A stretch of DNA of 32,679 nucleotides, taken from Alkalihalobacillus alcalophilus ATCC 27647 = CGMCC 1.3604 (GTDB taxonomy: Bacteria > Bacillota > Bacilli > Bacillales > Bacillaceae_D). Below the pieces are notes generated by a model that was not told the DNA's origin, made no database searches, and saw only the letters and a program-made list of their open reading frames with translations. How positions within the stretch are numbered: position 1 is the first letter of the stretch; every line of letters begins with the position of its first letter. Below are positions 24,754-32,537 of this stretch, piece by piece. The position numbers and the translations under genes were made by a program. The DNA lies in contig NZ_ALPT02000048.1 in NCBI RefSeq assembly GCF_000292245.2, positions 1 through 32,679 of the forward strand, in the 5' to 3' direction.

Positions 24754-25179
24754 ATGACCGATACATTACGAGCAGAAATAAAAGAAAAGCTAATCAATGG
24801 TGATTTTCATTGTGAAAAAGAACTAACCTTATCAATCATTAGCGGGAAATGGAAGGTCGTTATTTTATGGCATCTCGGAGTGGAAGGACCTCATCGTTTT
24901 AATGAATTGCAAAAGCTTTTTCCAAAAATATCGCATAAAACATTAACCAATCAATTGCGTGAACTGACGGAGGACGGGATTGTTCATCGTGAAGTGTACC
25001 CTGAAATGCCACCAAAGGTTATCTACTCGATGACTGAGCTTGGAATGACTTTATTACCGATCGTTGAAATGATGTATGAATGGGGCAAAAATCGGATCGA
25101 ACAAATGAAAGATACAATGGATCTCCATAATGAAAAACAGGGAGAATGCGATGCTTCCCCCTGTACTTATCGTGATTAA
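24754..25179 (+). CDS. HxlR-family transcriptional regulator with conserved N-terminal Cys
   Basis: This 141-residue winged-helix protein has the HxlR signature: ELTLSIISGKWKVVILWHLG (about 24-43), then RFNELQKLFPKISHKTLTN, LRELTEDGIVHREVYPEMPP and VIYSMTELGMTLLPI. Cys20 (DFHCEKEL) is in the place of the redox-sensing Cys of YodB- and HypR-type members, which respond to quinones, diamide or hypochlorite. The start is set by AAGGAGAG upstream; TATAAT at 24659-24664 is the likely -10. The next genes on the other strand encode an SDR and an ene-reductase, usual targets of such regulators. It ends 4 bases before the SDR gene ends (convergent). Confidence 0.88.
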   Translation: MTDTLRAEIKEKLINGDFHCEKELTLSIISGKWKVVILWHLGVEGPHRFNELQKLFPKISHKTLTNQLRELTEDGIVHREVYPEMPPKVIYSMTELGMTLLPIVEMMYEWGKNRIEQMKDTMDLHNEKQGECDASPCTYRD

Positions 25180-25183
25180 ATTT

Positions 25184-25903
25184 TTATGGATTGGTTGACC
25201 AAAGCCCTGCTGATTTAATAAAAATACGCGGATGGAGCTTTAGCTGAGAAACGATGAATTCAGCTAAATCTTCTGGCTGCATCACTTTCTCTGGGTTTCC
25301 ATCTGTTAGATTTTCTTTATAAGCAAGCTCTGTCGCAACCGTACTTGGTGTTAAAGCTGTAACACGAATATTATGCTTGCGAACCTCTAGTGCCAATGAC
25401 TCAGTTAACCCGAGTAAGCCGAATTTAGATGCACTATAAGCACTTGTCACAGGAGCTCCTTTTTGTCCAGCAGTAGAAGAAATATTTATAATATCTCCTC
25501 CGTTTTTCTCAATAAGCTGTGGAAGGACTGCTCTTGTTACATAATACGCTCCCATTAAGTTCACATCAATCATGTGCTTCCATTCTTCTGGTGAAAGCTC
25601 AAGAAATCCGCCAAACTTCCCTATGCCTGCATTATTGATCAAAATATCAAACGAGCCCAACTCCTTCGTCAATGAACCTACTGCTGTTTCCACTTCTTCA
25701 ATAGAAGCTACGTTAGCTGTTGCATAGGCTACTTTTACTCCAAAAGATTCAAGCTCGGCCGCTACTTTTTCTAAATCAGCCTCCGTCCGTGCTAAAAGAC
25801 CAATATTCACGCCTTCTTTCGCTAATTCAATCGCTGTCGCCTTTCCGATTCCTTTACCACTACCTGTTATAAGTGCTGTCTTTCCTTTAAGGGATTGCGC
25901 CAT
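25184..25903 (-). CDS. Short-chain dehydrogenase/reductase (FabG-like 3-ketoacyl reductase)
   Basis: 239 residues from the start at 25903, with AGAGG 8 bases upstream; this is the usual length of the family. The cofactor loop is ITGSGKGIGKATA (about 12-24), followed by NNAG (about 87-90), INISST with the catalytic Ser, and YSASKFG with catalytic Tyr and Lys. The Arg in LLARTEADLEK suggests NADP(H) preference. It probably reduces a ketone or aldehyde; the true substrate is not evident. A promoter at 25953-25981 and two palindromes upstream suggest repression, likely by the neighbouring HxlR protein. Confidence 0.88.
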   Translation of the reverse strand: MAQSLKGKTALITGSGKGIGKATAIELAKEGVNIGLLARTEADLEKVAAELESFGVKVAYATANVASIEEVETAVGSLTKELGSFDILINNAGIGKFGGFLELSPEEWKHMIDVNLMGAYYVTRAVLPQLIEKNGGDIINISSTAGQKGAPVTSAYSASKFGLLGLTESLALEVRKHNIRVTALTPSTVATELAYKENLTDGNPEKVMQPEDLAEFIVSQLKLHPRIFIKSAGLWSTNP

Positions 25904-25952
25904 TTTTAAAACCTCTCTTCTTTCATAATGTAACCTTTTGAACACAGTTATT

Positions 25953-25985
25953 ATTGTACAAGTAAGCGGTTCTTATGTGAAGAAC
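25953..25985 (-). promoter_or_regulatory. SDR promoter with an overlapping palindrome
   Basis: TTCACA (25976-25981) and TACAAT (25953-25958) on the minus strand with a 17-base spacer. The palindrome GTTCTT-5-AAGAAC (25969-25985) covers the -35, a good place for repression. Confidence 0.55.
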
Positions 25986-26003
25986 GCACCTTTTCTTCCC
26001 TAG

Positions 26004-26019
26004 GTTACTTAGAAGTAAC
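26004..26019. promoter_or_regulatory. Operator candidate GTTACTT-AG-AAGTAAC
   Basis: A perfect 7-base inverted repeat with 2-base spacer, upstream of the SDR promoter. It resembles the AAGTAACTA half of the YodB box of B. subtilis, so the HxlR regulator at 24754 is the best candidate ligand (inference). Confidence 0.5.
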
Positions 26020-26109
26020 TAAAGGTTTATACAAATAAAAATAAACCTTAACGTAACTCTTTTAGGCAAATAATCTAAAATACCATACAACCCATATGAT
26101 CAGAATGTG

Positions 26110-27141
26110 TTATCGATTTGGAAAACCAAATTGATATTGCTTCGGTAACTGTATTTCTTTACGGAGTGCCGTGGCTGCTTCAAGTGTCCAATAAGGATTA
26201 CGTAACATCCCTCTACCAACCGCAACAAGATCGGCCTCTTCATTTCCGATCACCGCATTAGCTAATGATGGTTCATCTAGTCTTCCTACCGCTATGACTG
26301 GTACATCTAGTTGTTCACGAACTGCTCTTGCAAGTGGAACTTGATAAGCTACATGTGTACCCGGACGCCCTTCTGCTGCAATTGGTCCTTCTCCACCAGC
26401 ACTAATATGGAATAAATCTACGCCTGCCTCTTTATATTCGTTTGAGATCGACATACTTTCATTGAGGCCATAGCCGTTTTCAACATATTCAATAGCTGAA
26501 ATCCTCATAATTAAGGGCATCGTTGCAGGCATTTCCTTTTTAGCCGCCTGGATCACTTCTTTACCAAACTTAGTTAAGTCACTTCCATATTCATCTGTTC
26601 GTTTATTGGTTAACGGTGAGTGGAACTGATGAATTAAATAGCCATGTGCCCCGTGAATTTCAATCACATCGACACCTGCTAATACGGCTCGCCGTACTGC
26701 TTCGCCGAATTTTTGTACGGTTTTCTTAACTTCCTCTGTTGTGAGTTCTCTTGGAGTTTTTGAATTTTCATCAAAAGGAATAGCCGATGGTGCTACTGGA
26801 ACAGCTGCATCTTCTGCCTTGCGTCCAGCATGTGCAATCTGAATCCCTACCTTTGCTCCATATTTATGGCACGCTTCAACTATTCTTGCTAAGGCAGGAA
26901 TTTGCTCATCTGACCATAAACCTAAATCATAATCAGTAATTCTTCCATCCGGTTCAACATCTGTCATTTCAATAATGATTAAGCCAGCTCCACCAATTGC
27001 ACGGCTCACATAATGTGTATAATGCCAATCATTTGCGATTCCATCCTTCTCTGTTACGGAATATTGACACATCGGTGGCATAACGACACGATTTTTTAAT
27101 GATAGTCCCATTAATTCATAGGGAGTAAATAAATGTTTCAT
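26110..27141 (-). CDS. namA: NADPH dehydrogenase, Old Yellow Enzyme family (YqjM-like)
   Basis: 343 residues from the ATG at 27141, with GGAG 8 bases upstream. A TIM-barrel FMN ene-reductase of the YqjM subclass: MPPMCQYSVTEKDG holds the redox-sensing Cys and Tyr (about 25-27), WHYTHYVSRAIGGAGLIIIE follows, then QIAHAGRKAE, the substrate-binding pair in IEIHGAHGYLIHQFHSP and LTNKRTDEYGSD. FMN phosphate binding is at IAVGRLDEP and LVAVGRGMLRNP. It reduces activated C=C bonds with NADPH, detoxifying electrophiles. Its promoter at 27239-27267 overlaps a palindrome, next to a marR gene on the same strand. Confidence 0.95.
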   Translation of the reverse strand: MKHLFTPYELMGLSLKNRVVMPPMCQYSVTEKDGIANDWHYTHYVSRAIGGAGLIIIEMTDVEPDGRITDYDLGLWSDEQIPALARIVEACHKYGAKVGIQIAHAGRKAEDAAVPVAPSAIPFDENSKTPRELTTEEVKKTVQKFGEAVRRAVLAGVDVIEIHGAHGYLIHQFHSPLTNKRTDEYGSDLTKFGKEVIQAAKKEMPATMPLIMRISAIEYVENGYGLNESMSISNEYKEAGVDLFHISAGGEGPIAAEGRPGTHVAYQVPLARAVREQLDVPVIAVGRLDEPSLANAVIGNEEADLVAVGRGMLRNPYWTLEAATALRKEIQLPKQYQFGFPNR

Positions 27142-27219
27142 CTTCACAGCTCCTTAAATTTATTAATTTGCTTCTCTTACTTGCTCTAAATTTAAAAGCT
27201 ATAAAAGCTTCATCAAAAC

Positions 27220-27241
27220 TATATGCATGCACATGCATATA
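27220..27241. promoter_or_regulatory. MarR-type operator in the namA promoter
   Basis: TATATGCATG (27220-27229) and CATGCATATA (27232-27241), a perfect 10-base inverted repeat with a 2-base spacer. It overlaps the -10 of namA. The adjacent MarR protein is the likely ligand. Confidence 0.7.
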
Positions 27242-27267
27242 ATAACTTATGTATTTTTTGCTGTCAA
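27239..27267 (-). promoter_or_regulatory. namA promoter
   Basis: TTGACA (27262-27267) and TATTAT (27239-27244) on the minus strand, spacer 17. The -35 is a perfect consensus; the -10 runs into the operator palindrome. Confidence 0.75.
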
Positions 27268-27336
27268 CTGAATGAATTCAACAAAAAAATCTTTAACTTA
27301 TATGACCATTCTCCTCCTACAAGTTAAAGACATTTA

Positions 27337-27771
27337 TTAACGATTAAATAACTCAATGTATTTTTTTAGCTCTTCATTAATGGCCACGTCAGAAAAAATA
27401 TTTTCGAGGGCACGATTTAATGTTACCGAAGCTAATTCTAATTTTTTCTCCCCTTCTTCTGTTAAAGAGGTATAAATCGCCCTTCGATCATCAATACAAA
27501 TATGACGCTTTAAAGCACCGCACCCCTTTTCCTCAAAACGACTAACAAGCCTAGACATGGCACTTTGACTCAAGCCTACCATATTTTGCAGTTCTTGTAG
27601 CCTTAGCTTTTTCTCGGGCGTTTCGCTTAAAAATAAAAGGACATAAAACTCTTTTAAAGATAATTGATGATTCTCTTGAAGAGTACGTTCCAATTCATTT
27701 GTTATTTTGGTTTGTAAATTAGTAAAGGATAGCCAATTGGTAATCATTTGATTATTTGATATTGAGCTCAT
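27337..27771 (-). CDS. MarR-family transcriptional regulator
   Basis: 144 residues from the start at 27771, which has GTGGTGA 6 bases upstream. Winged-helix core: LSLKEFYVLLFLSETPEKK, LRLQELQNMVGLSQSAMSRL, VSRFEEKGCGALKRHICID, then DRRAIYTSLTEEGEKKL. Helices at both ends form the dimer interface. One Cys lies in the wing-adjacent KGCGAL and one in HICIDD, so redox control is possible. It stands directly upstream of namA on the same strand, and the palindrome between them is its likely site. It has its own promoter at 27823-27852. Confidence 0.9.
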   Translation of the reverse strand: MSSISNNQMITNWLSFTNLQTKITNELERTLQENHQLSLKEFYVLLFLSETPEKKLRLQELQNMVGLSQSAMSRLVSRFEEKGCGALKRHICIDDRRAIYTSLTEEGEKKLELASVTLNRALENIFSDVAINEELKKYIELFNR

Positions 27772-27822
27772 TTTTATCACCACAGTCTATAATGTGAGCA
27801 GATACTCCGAATATTCCCCTCT

Positions 27823-27852
27823 ATCATACCAACTAACGATTTTGCTCGTCAA
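27823..27852 (-). promoter_or_regulatory. Promoter of the marR gene
   Basis: TTGACG (27847-27852) and TATGAT (27823-27828), spacer 18, about 50 bases upstream of the start. Confidence 0.55.
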
Positions 27853-27989
27853 ATGGTTGTTATGGCACCTGTCACTACCCATATTAGGCACTTTTATATG
27901 CCCATTTATCATATTAAAACCATTTTGATTAAGCTCTGCTAAGCTGATAAATAGCTAGGTAGTTCCATTGCTTCCTTTATTTCATTTTT

Positions 27990-30287
27990 CTAAAACAATT
28001 GAATTTGTCGGCTTCCCTCTTTGATTTCACCCTGCAGACTATACCCGCTATTTTTATATCCTTTCAATCGCTTTTCAAACATTCTTTGTAACACGTCAAC
28101 GTTCGAATCTACATAATCAAACACTTTTACTTCATTTTTATCGCTATGATTACGATGAAGTCGCCCTACATATTGTTGTAATGTTCCTTTCCAAGAGATT
28201 GGCATAGTTAGAAAAAGTGTATCTAATCTAGAATCATCAAATCCTTCTCCAACATACTTTCCCGTGGCAATTAACAATCTCTCCTCACTATCAGGTACCT
28301 TCATTAACTTTTCGAGTGCTTGTTGCCGCTCTTTCTTCTTCATAGCTCCTGATAAGATAATAATATTTTTTGCAAAACCCTTGAATAGCTTATATAGCTC
28401 ATTTATATGGTCTAAACGTTCCGTTAACACTATAGGAGAGCGTTTTTCATCTAGGGCTTGTAGAACATCATTAAAAATGATATCATTTCGTTCTTTATTA
28501 GTGGATAGTAATGAATATATAGCTTGTATATCCGCTTCATTCGTTTTCAATAATGTTTCTCTTTGCACAAGAGTTTGTTTAAAGGGGCGAATATTGGCTT
28601 GTTTTTTATTATTCGTTTTATATCTTATTGGTCCACATTGCATAAATATTATAGGGTGTAGACCATCTAATACTTTTTCAAAACTGACAGCAGAAATGTG
28701 ATGACATTCATCGACGATAATTTGACCGTATTGATGTAACTCAGGTTTTATTGCCCCTTTACGATTAAGCGCTTGGATTGTTGCTACGTCTATGTTATAC
28801 GTTGGTTTATTTTTCCCACCACCAATTTGACCAATCTCTTTGACTGGTATGTTTAAAAAAGTCGATAATCTTTCTTTCCATTGTTCAACTAATTGTGTTC
28901 GATGTACGATTATGAGTGTATTGGTTTCGTTTCTACTAATTAATGCTGCAGCTGTCACTGTTTTTCCAAAACCCGGCTCCGCAGCCAATACTCCATTATC
29001 ATACTTAACCATAGATGTAATTGCATCCTCTTGTTGAAAACTCAGCTGCCCATGAAATTTAACATTGATAGACTTTCCTTCAAACTGCTCGCTTTGTATC
29101 ATAAGAGCAATTTTATATTTAGCGAAAACTTCCTTTACCTTTTCCAATAGACCTCTTGGTAACATGAGCATATTACCCTCAATCTGTGTACAGTCAATTA
29201 ATTTAGGAATTCGATGAGTGGAAGAACGCTTGGCTTGTGCTTTGAAAAACTCTGGATTGCTAAATATCGCAAGTTTTTGTAATTCATTAAGTATCTTACT
29301 AGGTAATAAGTTTTTCGGAATTTGAATATTCCGATTTAATTTGATAGTTAATTCTTTTGGCAAATTAAAATTTTCAACTTCCTCCTTGATCTTCATATAA
29401 TTTTCTCCACCGGAAAAGTTTTTAGTTATTTTCAAAATTTCTTTTTCAGATATCTTTTTAATTGAAAAAAGATATTGCCATTGATTTTTGTATTCCTCAA
29501 AAGAATCATTTACAAATACACTATTTCCTTTGTTTCTTGCTTGTTTTTGTAATGGGAGAGCTATTAGATTACCAAAGCCACCTTGAGGCAAAACATCCTG
29601 GTTAGGGAACATTCGGTCAAAAGAATCCACTCCAATTTCAAACCTTTTTTCTCTAGTTCTAGACAATAGAGTCATTCCTAACTTTCTAGCTAACGAGGCA
29701 CTTATTGCGTTTTCAAAAAAGAACCAAACATGAGCTCCTTCTCCTGAACGCGAACGCTCAATATGATATGGTAACCCTACATCTTTACACGTTTTAATAA
29801 AGGAATGGACGTCTTCTTGCCATTCCTTTTTGTCAAAATCTAGAGCTAGAAAATAGCACGAGTTATCTTCAAGTAATGGATAGATCCCGATAGTTTTTTT
29901 ACCAATTAAATGCTCATAAATAACTTTTGGGGTTAAGGGGTTAAATAATCGATGAGAACAATCCTGACATTTAATTTTTGGTTTTTGGCAAAGCTTTTTA
30001 TCCCACTCGTTTTCACATCCAGGCGAATAACCAGATTTACCTGTCGTATTCGATTCCCACCGTTGAGCAAAAACATCAGCTCTTCCTCGAAAAAGGTTCA
30101 TAAAAAGAGTAATTGCCGCTTTTTCTTTAGGAGAAAAACCAGACTCTTTTTTCATTAAATTAAATGCTGGACTAGAAAGGGTATTTCGACCTTGTGCTTT
30201 ATAAAGCTCTTTTTTTAATTGTATATTTTCCTTTTTTAGTCTTTCAACCTCTTGTAAAGCTTGATTGAGCTGTTCTTGAATATCCAT
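27990..30287 (-). CDS. Primase-helicase of the TOTE-conflict type, helicase motif III missing
   Basis: 765 residues. An N-terminal coiled coil (about 3-35) is followed by a four-Cys cluster (Cys91, 100, 107, 110). The archaeo-eukaryotic primase-like domain follows, with YFLALDFDKK (DxD at 150-152), RSRSGEGAHVWFFF (about 179-191) and GGFGNLIALPLQ (236-247). The SF2 helicase has Walker A in AAEPGFGKTVTAA (about 435-447), motif II IIVDECHHIS (about 523-532), V IATGKYVGEGFD and VI QYVGRLHRNH. Between VSFEKVLD (to 541) and GLHPIIFMQCGPIRY the usual LTATP-type motif III and about 19 residues are absent, in frame. Such proteins were described in TOTE conflict systems, thought to target invasive nucleic acid. 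The lost motif suggests impaired helicase coupling. A weak GGAGTAG site precedes the start. Confidence 0.85.
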   Translation of the reverse strand: MDIQEQLNQALQEVERLKKENIQLKKELYKAQGRNTLSSPAFNLMKKESGFSPKEKAAITLFMNLFRGRADVFAQRWESNTTGKSGYSPGCENEWDKKLCQKPKIKCQDCSHRLFNPLTPKVIYEHLIGKKTIGIYPLLEDNSCYFLALDFDKKEWQEDVHSFIKTCKDVGLPYHIERSRSGEGAHVWFFFENAISASLARKLGMTLLSRTREKRFEIGVDSFDRMFPNQDVLPQGGFGNLIALPLQKQARNKGNSVFVNDSFEEYKNQWQYLFSIKKISEKEILKITKNFSGGENYMKIKEEVENFNLPKELTIKLNRNIQIPKNLLPSKILNELQKLAIFSNPEFFKAQAKRSSTHRIPKLIDCTQIEGNMLMLPRGLLEKVKEVFAKYKIALMIQSEQFEGKSINVKFHGQLSFQQEDAITSMVKYDNGVLAAEPGFGKTVTAAALISRNETNTLIIVHRTQLVEQWKERLSTFLNIPVKEIGQIGGGKNKPTYNIDVATIQALNRKGAIKPELHQYGQIIVDECHHISAVSFEKVLDGLHPIIFMQCGPIRYKTNNKKQANIRPFKQTLVQRETLLKTNEADIQAIYSLLSTNKERNDIIFNDVLQALDEKRSPIVLTERLDHINELYKLFKGFAKNIIILSGAMKKKERQQALEKLMKVPDSEERLLIATGKYVGEGFDDSRLDTLFLTMPISWKGTLQQYVGRLHRNHSDKNEVKVFDYVDSNVDVLQRMFEKRLKGYKNSGYSLQGEIKEGSRQIQLF

Positions 30288-30406
30288 AAGGCTACTCCAA
30301 TCATAAAAATCTTTAACTCTAGTTTAACCAAGAGAACACTTATTCAACAAGGTAAATCCAATAAAAATAGACATTAGTGTTTATTTTCATATTCAGTTCA
30401 GTAATA
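30288..30406. other. Spacer between primase-helicase and toxin remnant
   Basis: AT-rich; probably contains the promoter of the primase-helicase gene. No gene or clear terminator is seen. Confidence 0.3.
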
Positions 30407-30574
30407 TCACTTTAAATATAGTAATAGCTGAGATTTAATAGCTTCCACTTTCTCCCTTAAATTATCATATATACCCTTTGTCAAATTCACTAAAAACCTA
30501 TTGCTTTACAATTTTTGAGTAGTTAAATCACTAAATGGAACTGGAATCAAGACAATATCACCTTGTTTATACAT
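30407..30574 (-). pseudogene. PemK/MazF-family toxin remnant
   Basis: An ATG at 30574 gives MYKQGDIVLIPVPFSDLTTQ, KL and then TAA (30506-30508). This is the start of a PemK/MazF mRNA interferase. The frame continues beyond the stop as SNRFLVNLTKGIYDN, LREKVEAIKSQLLLYLK, like the C-terminus of that family, so the middle was deleted. The start overlaps the antitoxin stop, as in a live toxin-antitoxin operon. Confidence 0.65.
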
Positions 30575-30766
30575 TATTCCAAATCTCATCATCGGTCTCG
30601 TTATCCCAAAAAATCTAGACTACTTTCACTAGCTTTAGTTAAATCTTTTAGATAAGTGTTTTTCTTTTTTTGCTTTTAAATATTCCGCAAAATCTAATAT
30701 TTTATCCACTTCTTATTCTGGAATTTCATCAATTATTTTAAGTAAACGTTCTTTTGCTGTATTCAT
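30567..30766 (-). pseudogene. Antitoxin remnant of the PemK/MazF-type pair
   Basis: A start at 30766 behind GAGGTG gives MNTAKERLLKIIDEIPE, a TAA (from CAA), then EVDKILDFAEYLKAKKEKH. Two single-base insertions (A4 run near 30646, T6 run at 30608-30613) shift the rest, DLTKASESSLDF and WDNETDDEIWNNV. The reconstructed 70-odd residue protein is a DUF2281-like antitoxin. Three lesions show real decay. Confidence 0.65.
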
Positions 30767-30865
30767 GATTTCATTCACCTCTTCCATGAATAGTTTAGTT
30801 TATTATACCATCCTTTGTTCCTCCCTTAGCTATCCGATAACATAGCGATAGTACCTAGCACAAGA

Positions 30866-30902
30866 CGAATTATGTCAAATTCATATATATGTGACAGGCA
30901 CC
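30866..30902. repeat. Interspersed repeat with CGAATTATGTC and GTGACAGGCACC
   Basis: CGAATTATGTC (30866-30876) and GTGACAGGCACC (30891-30902). The first is identical to 16861-16871. The second resembles the reverse complement of GGTGCCTTTCAC at 16845-16856 and, less closely, GGCACCTGTCAC at 27864-27875. Probably a small genome-wide repeat family. Confidence 0.45.
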
Positions 30903-30949
30903 TACCTAACTATGTTATTATTTATCTATAAAAATTCAGGAGAGATTCC

Positions 30950-31196
30950 ATGGGTAAAAAGAAAAAAAGAAGATTACGGTTCTGTTGAGCTTTATTGTGA
31001 AAAATGTAATTACCACTTTGAAATGGAGTGGGAGATGATATGGGACATTCAGGAATGTACAATTGGATTTATCGGTTATCAGTTAAATGATACTTTTATT
31101 TCTTGTGAGAAATGTGGCAGTATCATTTCGGAGGAGACCGATATTGATACTAACAAGACAACTCCTTTTGTATCAGATAGCGATCTTCCATTTTAA
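30950..31196 (+). CDS. Small zinc-ribbon protein with an N-terminal frameshift
   Basis: CAGGAGAG at 30937-30944 precedes ATG at 30950, which reads MGKKKK. The next codons run through an A7 tract (30962-30968) into a frame that stops after 12 codons. One A fewer gives MGKKKKEDYGSVELYCEKC and an 80-residue protein. Two CxxC pairs, YCEKCNYHFEME and ISCEKCGSIISEE, form a zinc ribbon. A GTG at 30891 is in frame but lies in a repeat without a ribosome site. The function is unknown. It precedes the zinc-ribbon/TPR gene by about 60 bases, on the same strand. The frameshift may be a sequencing error. Confidence 0.6.
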
Positions 31197-31257
31197 AGTT
31201 CTTTTACTACTCTTATCGCTTAACAGAATGAAATATATTAAAGGAGTCAAATAAAAG

Positions 31258-32271
31258 ATGAATCAAATTAACCCTCAACTTATTTGTGCTTTAACAGGAA
31301 AAAAGAAAGAAGAGGTGCCAGAGTTACCAACGCTTTCTGCTCTACCTAGCAAATATGTTCAGTTAGTTTCAAAAAATATCAAAAAAATTGTTCCTCCTTT
31401 TGAGAGCAACCTTCAGTTTTTAATTTGCAAAAATTGTGGAAAGAAAGCTCAATATAATTTGGGACATCTAACAATCAATCTTCGGAACTATAATAAAAAT
31501 AAACAAGCAGAAGTGGATGAGTATGTCCAACCTACTGGTTATTTTCGCTGTAAGCAATGCAATTCAGCTGGAAAATGGGATATTACCAATGAGTATAGGA
31601 TAATGCTTATTTCCGCTTTAATGATGCTTAGTTCAAATAGTGAAGATAGTAGATTCTCTTTAGGGGAAAATAGACTCTTTGACGGAAGCTCACATACGTA
31701 TGCAACAGATTCCGAAGAACACTTGCTGAATACGCTGATGGAATCAAAAGAGGACTCATTCGTTTGGAATCGATTAGGAAATCTATATTACAAAGGTGGA
31801 AGAGCGGATCTAGCCGCTTGTGCCTATGAACATTCCATTGCATTAAACCCGCAACAAACGGAATCACTCTTTTCACTAGGAATGATTTTATCAGCTATAG
31901 GCGAAGCACAAGAAGCAGCTAATTATCTTCATAAAATGCTCATCAGTTCTTCAAGTTATCGCCAAATGAAGGCTTCGGATTTAAGAGATTTACTATCGAA
32001 TGGCTTGAACGAGTTGTTTCATTTAAACACGCTCTCAAACGGAGTGATTTCCGTTCCTCCTCCAATAGAATTGTATAAAGAGTTTCATATTAATATACCT
32101 AGTTCAGAAGAGGGTTCTATTGAAGTATTAGAAGGAGAAATAGTTACTGATGATCTTACATCCTTTTATCCAATCGCAGAATTATTTATGGGAGAAAGAA
32201 GCAAAGAATTACCAGGTAATAAAAAATACTTTATGAAAAAGAAAAAGAAGAAGAGGAAACGAAAAAAATAA
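31258..32271 (+). CDS. Zinc-ribbon and TPR-repeat protein of unknown function
   Basis: 337 residues. The zinc ribbon is LICKNCGKKAQYN (Cys57, Cys60) and YFRCKQCNSAGKW (Cys98, Cys101). About residues 160-235 carry two TPR-type helical repeats (VWNRLGNLYYKGGRADLAA, CAYEHSIALNPQQTESLFSL, GMILSAIGEAQEAANYLHKM). The acidic region around 285-300 is followed by a very basic C-terminal tail of lysines and arginines, likely for nucleic acid or ribosome contact (inference). AAAGGAG lies 11 bases before the start. It is probably cotranscribed with the small zinc-ribbon gene and ends before a hairpin at 32317. I do not recognise the family. Confidence 0.7.
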   Translation: MNQINPQLICALTGKKKEEVPELPTLSALPSKYVQLVSKNIKKIVPPFESNLQFLICKNCGKKAQYNLGHLTINLRNYNKNKQAEVDEYVQPTGYFRCKQCNSAGKWDITNEYRIMLISALMMLSSNSEDSRFSLGENRLFDGSSHTYATDSEEHLLNTLMESKEDSFVWNRLGNLYYKGGRADLAACAYEHSIALNPQQTESLFSLGMILSAIGEAQEAANYLHKMLISSSSYRQMKASDLRDLLSNGLNELFHLNTLSNGVISVPPPIELYKEFHINIPSSEEGSIEVLEGEIVTDDLTSFYPIAELFMGERSKELPGNKKYFMKKKKKKRKRKK

Positions 32272-32316
32272 AGAACATCATAATATATGGAAGTGAAAGC
32301 CTGTTCTTTCACAGAA

Positions 32317-32344
32317 AAGAGGATTCATTATACCGAATCCTCTT
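32317..32344 (+). terminator. Terminator-like hairpin behind the TPR gene
   Basis: AAGAGGATTC (32317-32326) and GAATCCTCTT (32335-32344), perfect 10-base stem, loop 8, followed by CTTTCATATT. The T-tract is weak. Confidence 0.5.
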
Positions 32345-32393
32345 CTTTCATATTGAGCAGTATAATTCTAACTTATCCATAGTGAACAAAATG

Positions 32394-32537
32394 ATTGAAC
32401 TACTCGCCACTTAGCTAACGCTTGAAGTGGGAGATTCTTGGGAACAGAGCGTACTTGCCAGCCGATTTCTTTGCCGACAGAGGTTTCTCTTATGGACCAA
32501 GCTATCCCCGTCGATTCCTACGGTTCTGGATGTTGTT
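32394..32537 (-). ncRNA. Probable omega RNA (TnpB guide RNA) scaffold
   Basis: In IS200/IS605 elements the RNA guide of TnpB comes from the tnpB 3' end and the right end, with the guide supplied by adjacent host DNA. Here the scaffold would end at 32394 and the guide would start TCATTTTGTTCACTAT on the minus strand. Position is by analogy; the 5' end is not defined. Confidence 0.45.

Noticed and set aside
30891..30949. Longer N-terminus of the zinc-ribbon protein from GTG at 30891
   Set aside because: The codon lies in an interspersed repeat without a ribosome site, whereas a clear site precedes ATG 30950.
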